DNA from: an uncultured Spirochaetaceae bacterium
Lineage (GTDB): Bacteria; Spirochaetota; Spirochaetia; Sphaerochaetales; Sphaerochaetaceae
Direction of reading: 5' to 3'
Assembly (NCBI GenBank): GCA_944389295.1
Contig: CALXLV010000040.1
Coordinates: 1-43,007, forward strand
DNA length: 43,007 nucleotides
In this document: positions 15,372-24,325 of the stretch, piece after piece
Numbering within the stretch: position 1 is the first letter of the stretch
Layout: every line of letters begins with the position of its first letter
The notes under the pieces: generated by a model
Database searches by the model: none
Told to the model about the DNA's origin: nothing
Seen by the model: the letters and a program-made list of their open reading frames with translations, nothing else
Made by a program: the position numbers and the translations under genes

Positions 15372-16742
15372 ATGGGAACATACAGGGAAACAGCGGAAAA
15401 ACAGAGAAGATTCTTCCTCTCGGGAAGCACTCTTTCATATGATTTCAGAAAAGCGATGCTCCTCAGGCTAAAGGATGCGATGAAGAAAAGGGAGAGCGAG
15501 ATACTCAGCGCGCTCCATGAGGATCTGGGAAAGAGCGAGTTCGAAGGCTACGCAACAGAACTCGGTGTAACATACGAGGAGATAAACTACCTTCTGAAGA
15601 ATCTCAGGAAACTGATGAGGAAGAAAAAGGTGCACACGCCCATAACGCAGTTCAGGGCATCCTCATATATCATCCGCGAGCCGATGGGCAGCACTCTGAT
15701 AATGTCCCCGTGGAACTACCCTCTGATGCTCACTCTTGTACCGCTTGCCGCCGCGATCGCGGGAGGAAATACCGTGATAGTCAAGCCGTCAAGGTACAGC
15801 AGGGCGACCTCCGCAGTGATGAAGAGGATGATTGACGAAACATTCGGAGAGGAGTACATCGCGCTCTTCGAGGGCGGAAGAGAGACTAACGAGGCGCTGC
15901 TGGAGCTCAGATACGACATGGTATTCTTCACAGGCTCTCCCTCAGTCGGACGCCTTGTGCACTCCAAATGCACTGAGCATCTCACGCCGTGCATCCTCGA
16001 GCTGGGAGGCAAAAGCCCCGTGATCGTGGACGGAAGCGCCGACATTTCCCTTGCCGCAAGGAGAATCGCGTGGGGCAAGTACCTCAACGCCGGCCAGACA
16101 TGTGTCGCACCCGACTATCTCCTGATACAGAAAGGGTTTGAGGAGAAGTTCATAGAGGCGTTCAGGAAGGAGATCGGAAAGATGTTCGGCCCCGACCCCC
16201 TGCTCTCCGATGATTTCCCAAAGATAATCAACGAAAGGCACTTCGAGAGAGTGAATTCCCTCATTGCGGGATCAAAAGCAGCGATAGGAGGCTCATCGGA
16301 CAGGGAGAAGATGAAGATAGAGCCGACGCTTCTGTACCCGGTATCCCCGGAGGACCCGGTGATGCAGGAGGAGATCTTCGGGCCTGTCCTTCCTCTTCTC
16401 ACCTTCAGCTCGCTTGACGAGGCTGTTGAGTTCGTCAGGAAGAGGGAAAAACCCCTTGCCCTCTACATCTTCTCCTCTGACAGGAAGAACATAGACAAGG
16501 TTCTCTCCTCCGTCTCGTTCGGAGGCGGATGCGTCAATGACACCGTCGTGCACCTCACAGCCCCCGAGCTTCCGTTCGGAGGAGTAGGCAACTCAGGCAT
16601 GGGAAGCTATCATGGCAGCAAGGGCTTTGAGGCGTTCACGCATGGAAAATCCATAATGGACAAGGCAGCATGGATGGATCTGCCTGTGCGCTACGCCCCG
16701 TTCGGCGGTAAGATAAAGCTGCTGAGAATGCTGATGAAATGA
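15372..16742 (+). CDS. Class 3-type aldehyde dehydrogenase
   Basis: The 456-residue enzyme oxidises aldehydes to acids with NAD(P)+. Motifs: SPWNYPL in the cofactor-binding half, GNTVIVKPSRYS, the FTGSPSVGRLV glycine loop, the ELGGKSP motif, the catalytic cysteine in NAGQTCVAPD, and EEIFGPVLP. The short length and the hydrophobic/basic tail (about the last 25 residues) resemble ALDH3/fatty aldehyde dehydrogenases that sit on membranes. The frame is open further upstream to 15168, but ATG 15372 (MGTYRETAEKQRRFF) is where the homology begins and it follows a -10 box by 7 bases. It overlaps the ClC gene by 4 bases. Confidence 0.92.
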   Translation: MGTYRETAEKQRRFFLSGSTLSYDFRKAMLLRLKDAMKKRESEILSALHEDLGKSEFEGYATELGVTYEEINYLLKNLRKLMRKKKVHTPITQFRASSYIIREPMGSTLIMSPWNYPLMLTLVPLAAAIAGGNTVIVKPSRYSRATSAVMKRMIDETFGEEYIALFEGGRETNEALLELRYDMVFFTGSPSVGRLVHSKCTEHLTPCILELGGKSPVIVDGSADISLAARRIAWGKYLNAGQTCVAPDYLLIQKGFEEKFIEAFRKEIGKMFGPDPLLSDDFPKIINERHFERVNSLIAGSKAAIGGSSDREKMKIEPTLLYPVSPEDPVMQEEIFGPVLPLLTFSSLDEAVEFVRKREKPLALYIFSSDRKNIDKVLSSVSFGGGCVNDTVVHLTAPELPFGGVGNSGMGSYHGSKGFEAFTHGKSIMDKAAWMDLPVRYAPFGGKIKLLRMLMK

Positions 16743-18016
16743 AAGAGACAATAAGGGAACGGAGCGGAAAGATAATCACTAACGCAGTGCGGAGCACCGC
16801 GATGGGAGCGGTGACGGGAGTGTTCATAACATTCTTCGCGAATACGGTTTCGTTCGCCGGCGTACTGAACGCAAGATACCCGTTCCTGACTCTTCTCATC
16901 CCGCTCGGCGCCTGGATAACCCTTCTAATCTACAGGAGACTGGGAGAGACATACAAGAAAGCGACTGTCTCGGCAATAGACACCATACATGATTACGAGG
17001 AAGGTGGTAATCCCATTCCCAGAACCGACAGGATAACCCCGTGGATGGGCGTCGTCGCATATATAGGCGCGGCTGTATCGCATTTCACGGGAGCATCTGT
17101 CGGAAAAGAAGGCGTCGGAGTGCAGATAGGGCTCTCGGTGGGAGAACTCTTCACGAGGCTGGAGCGGCGTCTCTCCTGGTGGGGGCACAAGGGACGCGAG
17201 GACTACTACCTAATGTGCGGCGCAGCAGCCGCATTCGGATCGCTCTTCGGCTCCCCGATAACAGGAGTGCTATTCGGGATGACATTCGCCACAGCGGACA
17301 TAATAAGGCTGGATGTCCTCTTTCCATGCCTCCTCTCATCCTACACCGCCGTAGTCACCGCAGATACGCTCGGCATACACAAGATGGACATTCCCTGGCA
17401 CTCTACGCTCTCATTCTCCATCTCCAACGCTGTCACGGCGATAATCTTCGCCGCAGTCATGGGGCTGATGGCGAGGCTCTTCATCTTCCTCCTCGGACGT
17501 TTCCGCGACTGGATCGCATCGCTTGGAAAGAGCAGAACTGTGAACACCCTCATACCTGCAGTCATGGTCACGGCATCCTATGCGCTGATCTATCTCCTCA
17601 CCGGAACGATGCAGTACAGCGGACTCTCGCTCGACCTGCTGTACAGCGCGATAGACGGGCGCGGCGTGCCCTTATATGCGTTCATGCTGAAGGCCATCCT
17701 TGTATTCCTCTCCATATCCGCGGGATTCGTCGGAGGAGAGGTTGTTCCGCTTCTTGTCACAGGAGGCACCTTCGGATATACATTCGCCTCCATATTCGGG
17801 CTCGAGACGGCGCCATTCGCGGTTCTCGGAGCGATAGGAATGCTCTCCGGAGGAACAAACCTCCCGCTTGTCTGCTTCGCGCTCGGGCTGGAGCTCTTCG
17901 GCTACCTCGATGCGAGGATACTCTTCCTCACCGTCTCCATATCATACCTGACATCGGGAAACACAGGCATCTACCAGCATCAGCACATGGCGATGATAAA
18001 CAGGATGAAGGCATAG
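16739..18016 (+). CDS. ClC-family chloride channel or anion/proton antiporter
   Basis: The 425-residue multi-spanning membrane protein has the ClC signatures: GKEGVGVQIG near residue 123 (selectivity-filter loop at a helix start), GSLFGSPITGVLFG near 165, and GGEVVPLLVTGGTFGY near 330. The proline normally after GKEG is a valine. No cytoplasmic CBS domains are present. The start codon overlaps the aldehyde dehydrogenase stop (ATGA), so the two are translated together. Whether it carries chloride or fluoride, and whether it is a channel or exchanger, cannot be decided here; no fluoride riboswitch precedes it. Confidence 0.85.
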   Translation: MKETIRERSGKIITNAVRSTAMGAVTGVFITFFANTVSFAGVLNARYPFLTLLIPLGAWITLLIYRRLGETYKKATVSAIDTIHDYEEGGNPIPRTDRITPWMGVVAYIGAAVSHFTGASVGKEGVGVQIGLSVGELFTRLERRLSWWGHKGREDYYLMCGAAAAFGSLFGSPITGVLFGMTFATADIIRLDVLFPCLLSSYTAVVTADTLGIHKMDIPWHSTLSFSISNAVTAIIFAAVMGLMARLFIFLLGRFRDWIASLGKSRTVNTLIPAVMVTASYALIYLLTGTMQYSGLSLDLLYSAIDGRGVPLYAFMLKAILVFLSISAGFVGGEVVPLLVTGGTFGYTFASIFGLETAPFAVLGAIGMLSGGTNLPLVCFALGLELFGYLDARILFLTVSISYLTSGNTGIYQHQHMAMINRMKA

Positions 18017-18020
18017 GCGC

Positions 18021-18728
18021 TCAGGGACGGTCCCTCCATATCCACCATGAGAGGATGCTTCCTCTCTCGAGCCCCAGCTTATCCTGAAGATGAAGGGACG
18101 GAGCATTGTCCACGAAAACGTTGCAGTACGGAATCCTTCCCTCCCCTATTGCCGTGTTGATGAGATGTATCTCAAGCGCCTCTCCAATCCCGTTCCTCCT
18201 GTACTCAGGAAGAACTGTCAGAAGTCCCATCGAACCCTCAGAGTGGAAACCTGCGAAACCCATGATGCTGCCGTCATCGGAGAAAGCACCGTAGAGCTTT
18301 CCGCTCTCCGCGGCATCCCTTATGTCATCCTCGGACGAGGTGGAGTAATGCTCCATGACAAACGGGACGCAATCAGAAGAAAGGGTCTTTATGGAGAAAG
18401 GCTTTTCATTATCCACTCTTCCTCCTCTCCAGGAGAGAAGATAGCAGGGAGTATCTCCCTCATAGCCGAGCTTCTCCTTCATATACGCCGCTGTCTCATC
18501 ATCATGCACGGAATAAAGGCCGTACGGCTCTATGTGCCGCAGAAGCTCTTCCCTTTCAGGCCCGAGAACGGCAATGAAACGCGTGCCGCATCTGTGGCGG
18601 ACTATTATCCCCGACGACGGGGAGAAGAACTCAATATCTCCGCTGCCAGCTGTGATCATATCGATGACATCAATACAGCTCAGCTCATCGGTTTTCCTGA
18701 GAAGCTCTGCAATCCCATCTCTGTCCAT
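18021..18728 (-). CDS. GNAT family N-acetyltransferase
   Basis: In the 235-residue product the C-terminal half is a GNAT domain: GFAGFHSEGSMGLLTVLPEY followed by RRNGIGEAL (the acetyl-CoA pyrophosphate loop, R/Q-x-x-G-x-G) and NVFVDNAPSLHLQDKLGLER. The N-terminal 100 residues look like a second, degenerate GNAT-like or substrate domain. The frame opens at 18746, but ATG 18728 is preferred because a TTGAAA-16-TATATT promoter ends 6 bases before it, and the earlier ATG lies between these boxes. The acceptor substrate is unknown. It is convergent with the ClC gene, with 4 bases between the stops. Confidence 0.83.
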   Translation of the reverse strand: MDRDGIAELLRKTDELSCIDVIDMITAGSGDIEFFSPSSGIIVRHRCGTRFIAVLGPEREELLRHIEPYGLYSVHDDETAAYMKEKLGYEGDTPCYLLSWRGGRVDNEKPFSIKTLSSDCVPFVMEHYSTSSEDDIRDAAESGKLYGAFSDDGSIMGFAGFHSEGSMGLLTVLPEYRRNGIGEALEIHLINTAIGEGRIPYCNVFVDNAPSLHLQDKLGLERGSILSWWIWRDRP

Positions 18729-18734
18729 GAGATA

Positions 18735-18762
18735 AATATAGCTCATCCCTCTGTAGTTTCAA
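18735..18762 (-). promoter_or_regulatory. Promoter of the GNAT gene
   Basis: TTGAAA (18757-18762), 16 bases, TATATT (18735-18740), then 6 bases to the ATG. The -35 hexamer read on the other strand (TTTCAA) is also the best -35 for the divergent EF-G gene. Confidence 0.6.
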
Positions 18763-18785
18763 ACAGGGATTTTGTGATAGATTAT
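18757..18785 (+). promoter_or_regulatory. Promoter of the recycling-type EF-G gene
   Basis: TTTCAA (18757-18762), 17 bases, GATTAT (18780-18785), 7 bases, then the ATG at 18793. An alternative extended -10 is TGA-TAGATT (18778-18783). Either predicts a leader of 0-2 bases. Confidence 0.5.
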
Positions 18786-18792
18786 CTCCGCT

Positions 18793-20823
18793 ATGGACGA
18801 GAAGAGCATACGAAACATCGGCATCATGGCACACATCGATGCCGGAAAGACGACAACCACCGAGAGGATTCTCTACTATACGGGAGAGAACCACAGGATA
18901 GGCGAAGTCGACAACGGCGAAGCTACGATGGACTGGATGAAGCAGGAACAGGACAGGGGCATCACCATAACATCCGCCGCCACGACCTGCTACTGGAGAG
19001 AACATCAGATAAACATAATAGACACCCCGGGACATGTGGACTTCACAGCAGAGGTGGAGAGATCGCTACGCGTTCTTGACGGGGCTGTCGGCGTATTCTG
19101 CGCTGTCGGAGGCGTAGAGCCGCAGACGGAGACCGTGTGGAGGCAGGCTGACAGATACTCAATTCCCCGCATAGCCTTCGTCAACAAGATGGACAGGCTC
19201 GGCGCCGATTTCTACAGGGTTCTGGAGGATATGAGGAAGAAGCTGGGAGAGTCTCCTGTGCCTCTCTTCATACCTGTCGGAAGCGAGAATGCCTTCTCAG
19301 GCGTGATAGACCTCATAAGGATGGAATATCTCACCTTCGATCCCTCCGATGACGGCAGGACGATAAACCGCTCCCCTATTCCTGAGAGCGAGGCGGATAA
19401 CGCTGCAGAGTGGAGGGAGAAGCTGATTGACAGCGTCGCATCCTACTCCGATGATATCACGGAACTCTACTTCGAGGGAGAGGATATCCCCGCTGAAATG
19501 ATAATCTCCACGCTCAGGGAGTGCACGCTGCAGAGGAAGCTACTTCCAGTGTTCGTCGGCTCTTCGCTCAAGAACATAGGCGTCCAGACGGTGCTAGACG
19601 GAGTCGTTGATCTCCTTCCCTCCCCTGTTGAGGCAAAGCCCGTCGAAACTATAAACGCTAAAAACGGAAAGACGGAAGAGCTTTCGCACAACACGAACGG
19701 CCCGCTCGAGGCCCTGATCTTCAAGATCCAGGTTGACCCGCAGGCAGGCCCGATGTGCTTTGTGAGAGTCTATTCCGGCGTACTGAAGAAAGGAATCTCT
19801 GTATATAACATCACAAAAGGCAAGAAGGAGAGAGTCAACAGGCTGCTGAGGATGCATGCCGACAGGCAGGAGGATCTTTCAGAACTCAAAGCCGGCGACA
19901 TCGGTGTGATAATAGGCTTCCGCCTTGCGCAGACTGGAGACACGATAGGTGCGGAGAACCATCCCTATCTTCTTGAGAAGATGCAGTTCCCCAATCCCGT
20001 AATCTCCGTCGCGATCGAGCCGAGCTCCACCGCAGAGCAGGAGAAGCTCCACAAGGCGCTGGAGACACTTGCGATGGAGGACCCCACATTCTCATACAAG
20101 GATGATGCGGAGACTGGGCAGCTTGTCATATCTGGCATGGGAGAGCTCCATCTCGATGTCCTCGTCACAAGGATCAAGGACGATATGAAGGTCAACTGCC
20201 GCGTCGGAAATCCCCAGGTCTCCTACAGGGAGTGCATAAAGAACGAGGCATCCGGCACGGAGAGATTCTCAAGGACGATCGCGAACAAGGAGAACACAGC
20301 CGGAATTTCGATGACGGTGAGGCCCCTGCCTCCCAAGAGCGGAAACGTGCTCAAGATAACGGCATCGACAAGGGACATTCCGGAGGAGATCATCGAAGCT
20401 GTCAGGAACGGCGTGAACGGCGCCTTCTCAGGAGGAATCAGGTTCGGATACGAGTGCACCGACATAGAGGCGGAGGTAACCGCTCTGGAGTACGACGAGA
20501 ACACATCGACACCGTTCGCGTTCACGTCATGCGCCGCAATGGCTTTCGACAGGATTGCCTCAGAGGCAGGCCCCGTGCTGATGGAACCTGTGATGAAAGT
20601 GCAGGTCTCCGCTCCCTCAGAGTACATCGGCGATGTTATATCCTCGATCACGCAGCGCGGAGGAATAGTGCTGAGCATGGAGTCCAGAACCTCCTCCGAT
20701 CTCGTGACTGCAGAGGCTCCTCTTGAGAAGATGTTCGGATACACCACCGTCCTCAGGTCATCGACGCAGGGACGCGGTTCGTTCAGCATGGAGTTCTCGC
20801 ACTACGCAGAGAAAACGAACTGA
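18793..20823 (+). CDS. Elongation factor G paralogue, ribosome-recycling type (spdEFG2-like)
   Basis: The 676-residue translational GTPase has an intact G domain: AHIDAGKT (13-20), DTPGHVDF with catalytic H81, and NKMD, followed by domains II to V. Its start ([20 protein letters not shown]) and its [10 protein letters not shown] and [20 protein letters not shown] segments resemble the second EF-G of Borrelia, which splits post-termination ribosomes with RRF rather than translocating. In support, the domain IV loop that normally reads KKQSGGxGQ is replaced by an unrelated [18 protein letters not shown] segment. The translocase EF-G is not in this window. It is a single-gene unit with a strong terminator and no ribosome binding site before the start. 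Confidence 0.88.
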   Translation: MDEKSIRNIGIMAHIDAGKTTTTERILYYTGENHRIGEVDNGEATMDWMKQEQDRGITITSAATTCYWREHQINIIDTPGHVDFTAEVERSLRVLDGAVGVFCAVGGVEPQTETVWRQADRYSIPRIAFVNKMDRLGADFYRVLEDMRKKLGESPVPLFIPVGSENAFSGVIDLIRMEYLTFDPSDDGRTINRSPIPESEADNAAEWREKLIDSVASYSDDITELYFEGEDIPAEMIISTLRECTLQRKLLPVFVGSSLKNIGVQTVLDGVVDLLPSPVEAKPVETINAKNGKTEELSHNTNGPLEALIFKIQVDPQAGPMCFVRVYSGVLKKGISVYNITKGKKERVNRLLRMHADRQEDLSELKAGDIGVIIGFRLAQTGDTIGAENHPYLLEKMQFPNPVISVAIEPSSTAEQEKLHKALETLAMEDPTFSYKDDAETGQLVISGMGELHLDVLVTRIKDDMKVNCRVGNPQVSYRECIKNEASGTERFSRTIANKENTAGISMTVRPLPPKSGNVLKITASTRDIPEEIIEAVRNGVNGAFSGGIRFGYECTDIEAEVTALEYDENTSTPFAFTSCAAMAFDRIASEAGPVLMEPVMKVQVSAPSEYIGDVISSITQRGGIVLSMESRTSSDLVTAEAPLEKMFGYTTVLRSSTQGRGSFSMEFSHYAEKTN

Positions 20824-20843
20824 GTAAAAGCTCTTTTCCAGAA

Positions 20844-20869
20844 GGGGCGGTGCATAGCCGCCCCTTTTT
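20844..20869 (+). terminator. Rho-independent terminator after EF-G
   Basis: GGGGCGG (20844-20850) and CCGCCCC (20858-20864) form a perfect 7-bp stem with a seven-base loop, followed by TTTTTC. Confidence 0.93.
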
Positions 20870-20899
20870 CATGACAGCAGAATCACAGGACTGACTGCT

Positions 20900-21832
20900 T
20901 TATTTCAGGTGCAAAGAGAGGAACGCTGCAGCATCCTCCTGCATTTCAGGATAGAAGCCGTGCCCATGATCATAACCGCGGCATTGAAAAGCTGAGGCTG
21001 CATTCATCTCCTCATAAGCCTTCCCTGCCCTCTCTGCAAGCGAGCATACGCTCCATGACGGGAAGATGGGATCATCAGTGCCGTAAAGCATGAAGAGAGG
21101 CTTTGGAGCCATCATAGACACAACGGAATGCATATCGAATCCCGCTTTCAGGAAGCCCGGGATGTACATGGCAAAATTATGGTTGATGCGCTCTCTCTGC
21201 AGATCTCTGATCTCTGCGGCACCGCAGCTGCAGACAACGGCCTTTATCCTCTCGTCGTACCATCCCAGCCAGAGGGATTCCTGTCCGCCGAGCGAGTGTC
21301 CGCACGCTCCCAGCCTGCTCCCGTCCACCTCCGGAAGAGAAGAGAGCACATCGGCGGCACGGGAGAGATCGGAGATATATCTGGCCTGCAGTGTCGATCC
21401 GCGGAGAAGCACATCGATGAAAAGGTATCTCTCATAGGCCGCGCCGTCGATAAAAGGATTAGCCCTCCTCTCATACTCTGCGGGCCTGCGGTCCTCGAAA
21501 CCGAGGCAGTCGGGACAGATCACGGCAAAGCCTGCTCTGCAGAGACGTACGCCGAAGCCTCCCGATATACTCTGATAGAATCCTGCCGCCTCCGACTTGC
21601 CGACAAAGTACTCGTCATTATGCTGGTGGCACGCGACGATACCTGGATGCGGTCCTTCTCCTTTCGGAAGAAGGAGCAGCGCGCTGACGCTCTCCCCGGG
21701 AGATACCTCATAGAATAATTTCTCCACGGAATACCCATCGGTATCCATGAGATGCTCACGCCTGACAAGCGGAGAGCCCTTCTCAGGGAAAGCGCCAAGA
21801 AGGCTCAGAAGTTCCGCCCTTCTCTCCGTCAT
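20900..21832 (-). CDS. Alpha/beta-hydrolase (esterase, acetyl-xylan-esterase/dienelactone-hydrolase type)
   Basis: The 310-residue cytoplasmic hydrolase has the nucleophile elbow ACGHSLGGQ (S180), the acid in YGTDDP (D253 or D254) and the histidine in YDHGHGF (H289 or H291). The early ACHQHNDEYFVGK segment is typical of large alpha/beta hydrolases that act on small esters. The ATG at 21832 overlaps the stop of the phosphodiesterase gene (ATGA); the frame is open upstream but that part is the phosphodiesterase gene in another frame. It is the last gene of the ABC importer operon and probably processes the imported compound or its product. The exact substrate is unknown. Confidence 0.85.
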   Translation of the reverse strand: MTERRAELLSLLGAFPEKGSPLVRREHLMDTDGYSVEKLFYEVSPGESVSALLLLPKGEGPHPGIVACHQHNDEYFVGKSEAAGFYQSISGGFGVRLCRAGFAVICPDCLGFEDRRPAEYERRANPFIDGAAYERYLFIDVLLRGSTLQARYISDLSRAADVLSSLPEVDGSRLGACGHSLGGQESLWLGWYDERIKAVVCSCGAAEIRDLQRERINHNFAMYIPGFLKAGFDMHSVVSMMAPKPLFMLYGTDDPIFPSWSVCSLAERAGKAYEEMNAASAFQCRGYDHGHGFYPEMQEDAAAFLSLHLK

Positions 21833-22533
21833 ACGCTTCCAAGCACCTTTCTGGCCCATGGGATGTCGTTCACCAGAACACCGTCGGCACCCATCTTCCT
21901 CCATGAAAGAAGATTCTCAGCACTGGTATAGCCTACATTCTCAGGTGGGCCGGCCATGATCCAGACCTTCTTGCCGGCATCATGCACCTTCTTTATCTTC
22001 TCCTCCGTCACCCACCCTTCCCAGAGGCGGATGAAATCGGCGGGGCCGTCAAGGAACTGGTCAAGAAGCGATTCGCTCTCCATGAAGGAAAGAACCTCAA
22101 GCCCCGGGGCATTCTTCTTGACGCACACCGCATCCTCAGGGCGCTGCACGCCTATTATCCACCTTCCTCCCTCAGCGGCGGCAAGTCTTTTCGCAAGATC
22201 CTCGAGAATCGCCCCCGTGAACTTGCAGTGGAAGAGCACAGCGGAGAGCCCCGAGGAGAGAATGTCATCAAGCGAGTGCGAGGAATATGCAGGGTCGGAT
22301 GCATGGCGGAGCGCCATGAAGTCACGATAATCCATATCGCGGACAAGCCTGTCTGCTCCGAACATGCGCAGCGTATTCGGATCATGGCAGATAACGGGTA
22401 TGCCATCCCTCGTGTACTGGACATCCATCTCGACAAGATCAGCGCCGTCCTCCATGGCCCTGCGTGCGGATGCGATCGTCTGCTCAGGATACACTCCTGG
22501 ACCGGAGCGGTGAGCGATGAGTGTAAAAGACAT
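21829..22533 (-). CDS. Glycerophosphodiester phosphodiesterase family protein
   Basis: The 234-residue TIM-barrel protein has the GDPD signature: H8-R9 and PEQT (usually PENT) at 16-19, E35 and D37 in LVEMDVQ, and H50 in VICHDPNT. These residues bind the divalent metal and split glycerophosphodiesters into glycerol-3-phosphate and an alcohol. There is no signal peptide, so it acts in the cytoplasm. The C-terminal part (VWIMAGPPENVGYTSAENLL) is typical. An AAAGGAG ribosome binding site precedes it, 16 bases after the permease gene. Its place in the importer operon suggests that glycerophosphodiesters, or a compound with a similar bond, enter through the transporter. Confidence 0.88.
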   Translation of the reverse strand: MSFTLIAHRSGPGVYPEQTIASARRAMEDGADLVEMDVQYTRDGIPVICHDPNTLRMFGADRLVRDMDYRDFMALRHASDPAYSSHSLDDILSSGLSAVLFHCKFTGAILEDLAKRLAAAEGGRWIIGVQRPEDAVCVKKNAPGLEVLSFMESESLLDQFLDGPADFIRLWEGWVTEEKIKKVHDAGKKVWIMAGPPENVGYTSAENLLSWRKMGADGVLVNDIPWARKVLGSV

Positions 22534-22548
22534 GATTAAAACTCCTTT

Positions 22549-23394
22549 CTATCTGTTTGCCTGCAGTTTGGGATCAAGTTTATCCCTCAGCCAGTCGCCT
22601 ACCAGCGATATGTCAAGAACGATGACGACTATCACAAGACTGGGAACTATCGCAAGCCACCAGTTCGTAAGCATATAATCGCGGCCGGCGCTGACAAGAA
22701 CTCCGAGAGATGTGTCAGGAGGCTGGATGCCGAGGCCGAGGAAGCTCAGAGAACTCTCAAGCAGGATGAACGAGCTCAGCCTGAGCGTCGCCTCTACAAT
22801 CAGGATCGAAGAGATGTTTCTCAGCACATGCTCGAAGAGAATGCGGACGCTAGATGCGCCGAGCGAACGGCTGCTCTCTATGAAGTCCTGCTTCTTCAGC
22901 TGCATGATCTGGCCTCTGATGAGGCGCGCAAATGTCGCCCATCCCGTGAATCCCATGATCATGACCATCGTCAGCTTATCTGAACCGAATACCGAGGCGA
23001 GCACTATGGCAAGTATCAGGAACGGAATCGAGAGACGGGCATCCACCACAAACGAGATGAGATAGTCCACCCATCCCTCATAAAGACCGCTGAGCACTCC
23101 CAGCAAAGTGCCTATCACAACGGCTATGGCCATCGCTGAGAGGCTGATGACAAGAGAGTTTCTCGTTCCGTAGACAAGACGGATGAAGAAATCCCTGCCC
23201 AGGCTGTCGGTGCCGAGGAGATACTCCTCATCGCCTCCCTCTGCGAATGCGGGAGGCTTCAGCCTGTTCATGATGTCCGTCTCTCCGAGGTCCACCGGAA
23301 ACAGCACCGGAGCCAGCAGGGAATAGACGAGAATCGCGGCGAAGGAGATCATCAGGATAAGTATCATCGGCGGTATCGCATGCTGCTTCCTCAT
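22549..23394 (-). CDS. ABC transporter permease, DppC/OppC type
   Basis: The 281-residue inner-membrane permease of the peptide/nickel class has an N-terminal helix, a periplasmic segment containing LLGTDSLGRDFFIRLVYGTR, and then five helices with the EAA loop near ESSRSLGASSVRILFEHVLRN cut short here as SLGASSVRILFEHVLRN, which contacts an ATPase. The ATG at 23394 (MRKQHAIPPM) is chosen over two upstream ones because AGGAGG stands 6 bases before it. It pairs with the DppB-type permease upstream, from which it is separated by 10 bases. Confidence 0.93.
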   Translation of the reverse strand: MRKQHAIPPMILILMISFAAILVYSLLAPVLFPVDLGETDIMNRLKPPAFAEGGDEEYLLGTDSLGRDFFIRLVYGTRNSLVISLSAMAIAVVIGTLLGVLSGLYEGWVDYLISFVVDARLSIPFLILAIVLASVFGSDKLTMVMIMGFTGWATFARLIRGQIMQLKKQDFIESSRSLGASSVRILFEHVLRNISSILIVEATLRLSSFILLESSLSFLGLGIQPPDTSLGVLVSAGRDYMLTNWWLAIVPSLVIVVIVLDISLVGDWLRDKLDPKLQANR

Positions 23395-23404
23395 TTCCTG
23401 CCTC

Positions 23405-24325
23405 CTATGCATTGTCCCTGATTCTTGGATCAAGGAGTGAATAGCTGAGATCGACAATGGTGTTCATCACCGTGACAGCCACGGAGATGAGCATTACGCC
23501 ATAGATCACTATCGGATAATCCCTCATCTTCGCCCCGTTTATCAGAAGCGATCCGATTCCGGGCCATGAGAATACCGTTTCAACGACAACGGAGCCTCCC
23601 ACCAGCGTACCGAGCTGGAGTCCGATTACCGTAATCACCGGAATGAGTGCGTTCCTCAGCGCGTGCTTGATCAGCACCGTATGCTCCGGTACTCCTTTGG
23701 CACGCGCCGAATCAAGATAATCCTGCCTCAGCACATCGAGAAGCGAAGTCCTCGTGAGTCTTGCTATATTCGCCATCGGCGCAACGGCCATCGCGATGAC
23801 AGGCATTATGTATGAGAGTGCGCCGTCCTCGCCTCCGCTCGGAAGCAGGCGGAGGACAAAGCAGAAGAGGAAAACGAGAAGTATTCCCAGCACGAAGTTC
23901 GGCAGCGTGGAACCGGCTACGGAGAGCATGATCGTGAAGCGGTCAAAGAAAGAGTTTCTCTTCACCGCCGCGACAGTCCCCAGCGTCACCCCCACTGCAG
24001 CGGCAAGAGCAAATGATATCAGGCCGAGCCTGACTGTAGCCCCCATGCGCTCCGCATAGAGTTCGCTCACAGGACGGAGATAGTTATAGCTCCGCCCCGC
24101 GTCGCCTGTGAAAAGACTCAGAAGCACATCGCCGTACTGCTCTATCAGAGGCTTGTCCAGTCCGAGCGAATGGCGCATCTCTATCCTCTGCTCCTCGGTG
24201 GCATCATCGGGGAGAATCCAGTCTGTCGGATCACCTGAAAGACGGGTGAAGAAGAAAACAAGCGTAAGAATGAAGAAAATCGTTACAGCCGCTTTCAGCA
24301 GCCGTTTCACAAGGTATTTCAGCAT
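23405..24325 (-). CDS. ABC transporter permease, DppB/OppB type
   Basis: The 306-residue permease begins with the typical MLKYLVKRLLKAAVTIFFIL helix, followed by the DPTDWILPDDATEEQ periplasmic segment and then five helices; the ATPase-contact EAA loop is near DSARAKGVPEHTVLIKHALR. The C-terminal LLDPRIRDNA is diagnostic of the DppB class. It forms the channel with the DppC-type permease. It overlaps the end of the preceding ATPase gene by 7 bases. Confidence 0.94.
   Translation of the reverse strand: MLKYLVKRLLKAAVTIFFILTLVFFFTRLSGDPTDWILPDDATEEQRIEMRHSLGLDKPLIEQYGDVLLSLFTGDAGRSYNYLRPVSELYAERMGATVRLGLISFALAAAVGVTLGTVAAVKRNSFFDRFTIMLSVAGSTLPNFVLGILLVFLFCFVLRLLPSGGEDGALSYIMPVIAMAVAPMANIARLTRTSLLDVLRQDYLDSARAKGVPEHTVLIKHALRNALIPVITVIGLQLGTLVGGSVVVETVFSWPGIGSLLINGAKMRDYPIVIYGVMLISVAVTVMNTIVDLSYSLLDPRIRDNA

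Noticed and set aside
17041..18087. 348-codon open frame inside the ClC gene
   Set aside because: It is a shadow of the ClC coding region in another frame; the product is rich in Arg, His and Cys and resembles no protein.
18090..19079. 329-codon plus-strand frame across the GNAT and EF-G starts
   Set aside because: It is antisense to GNAT and out of frame with EF-G, and it covers two divergent promoters.
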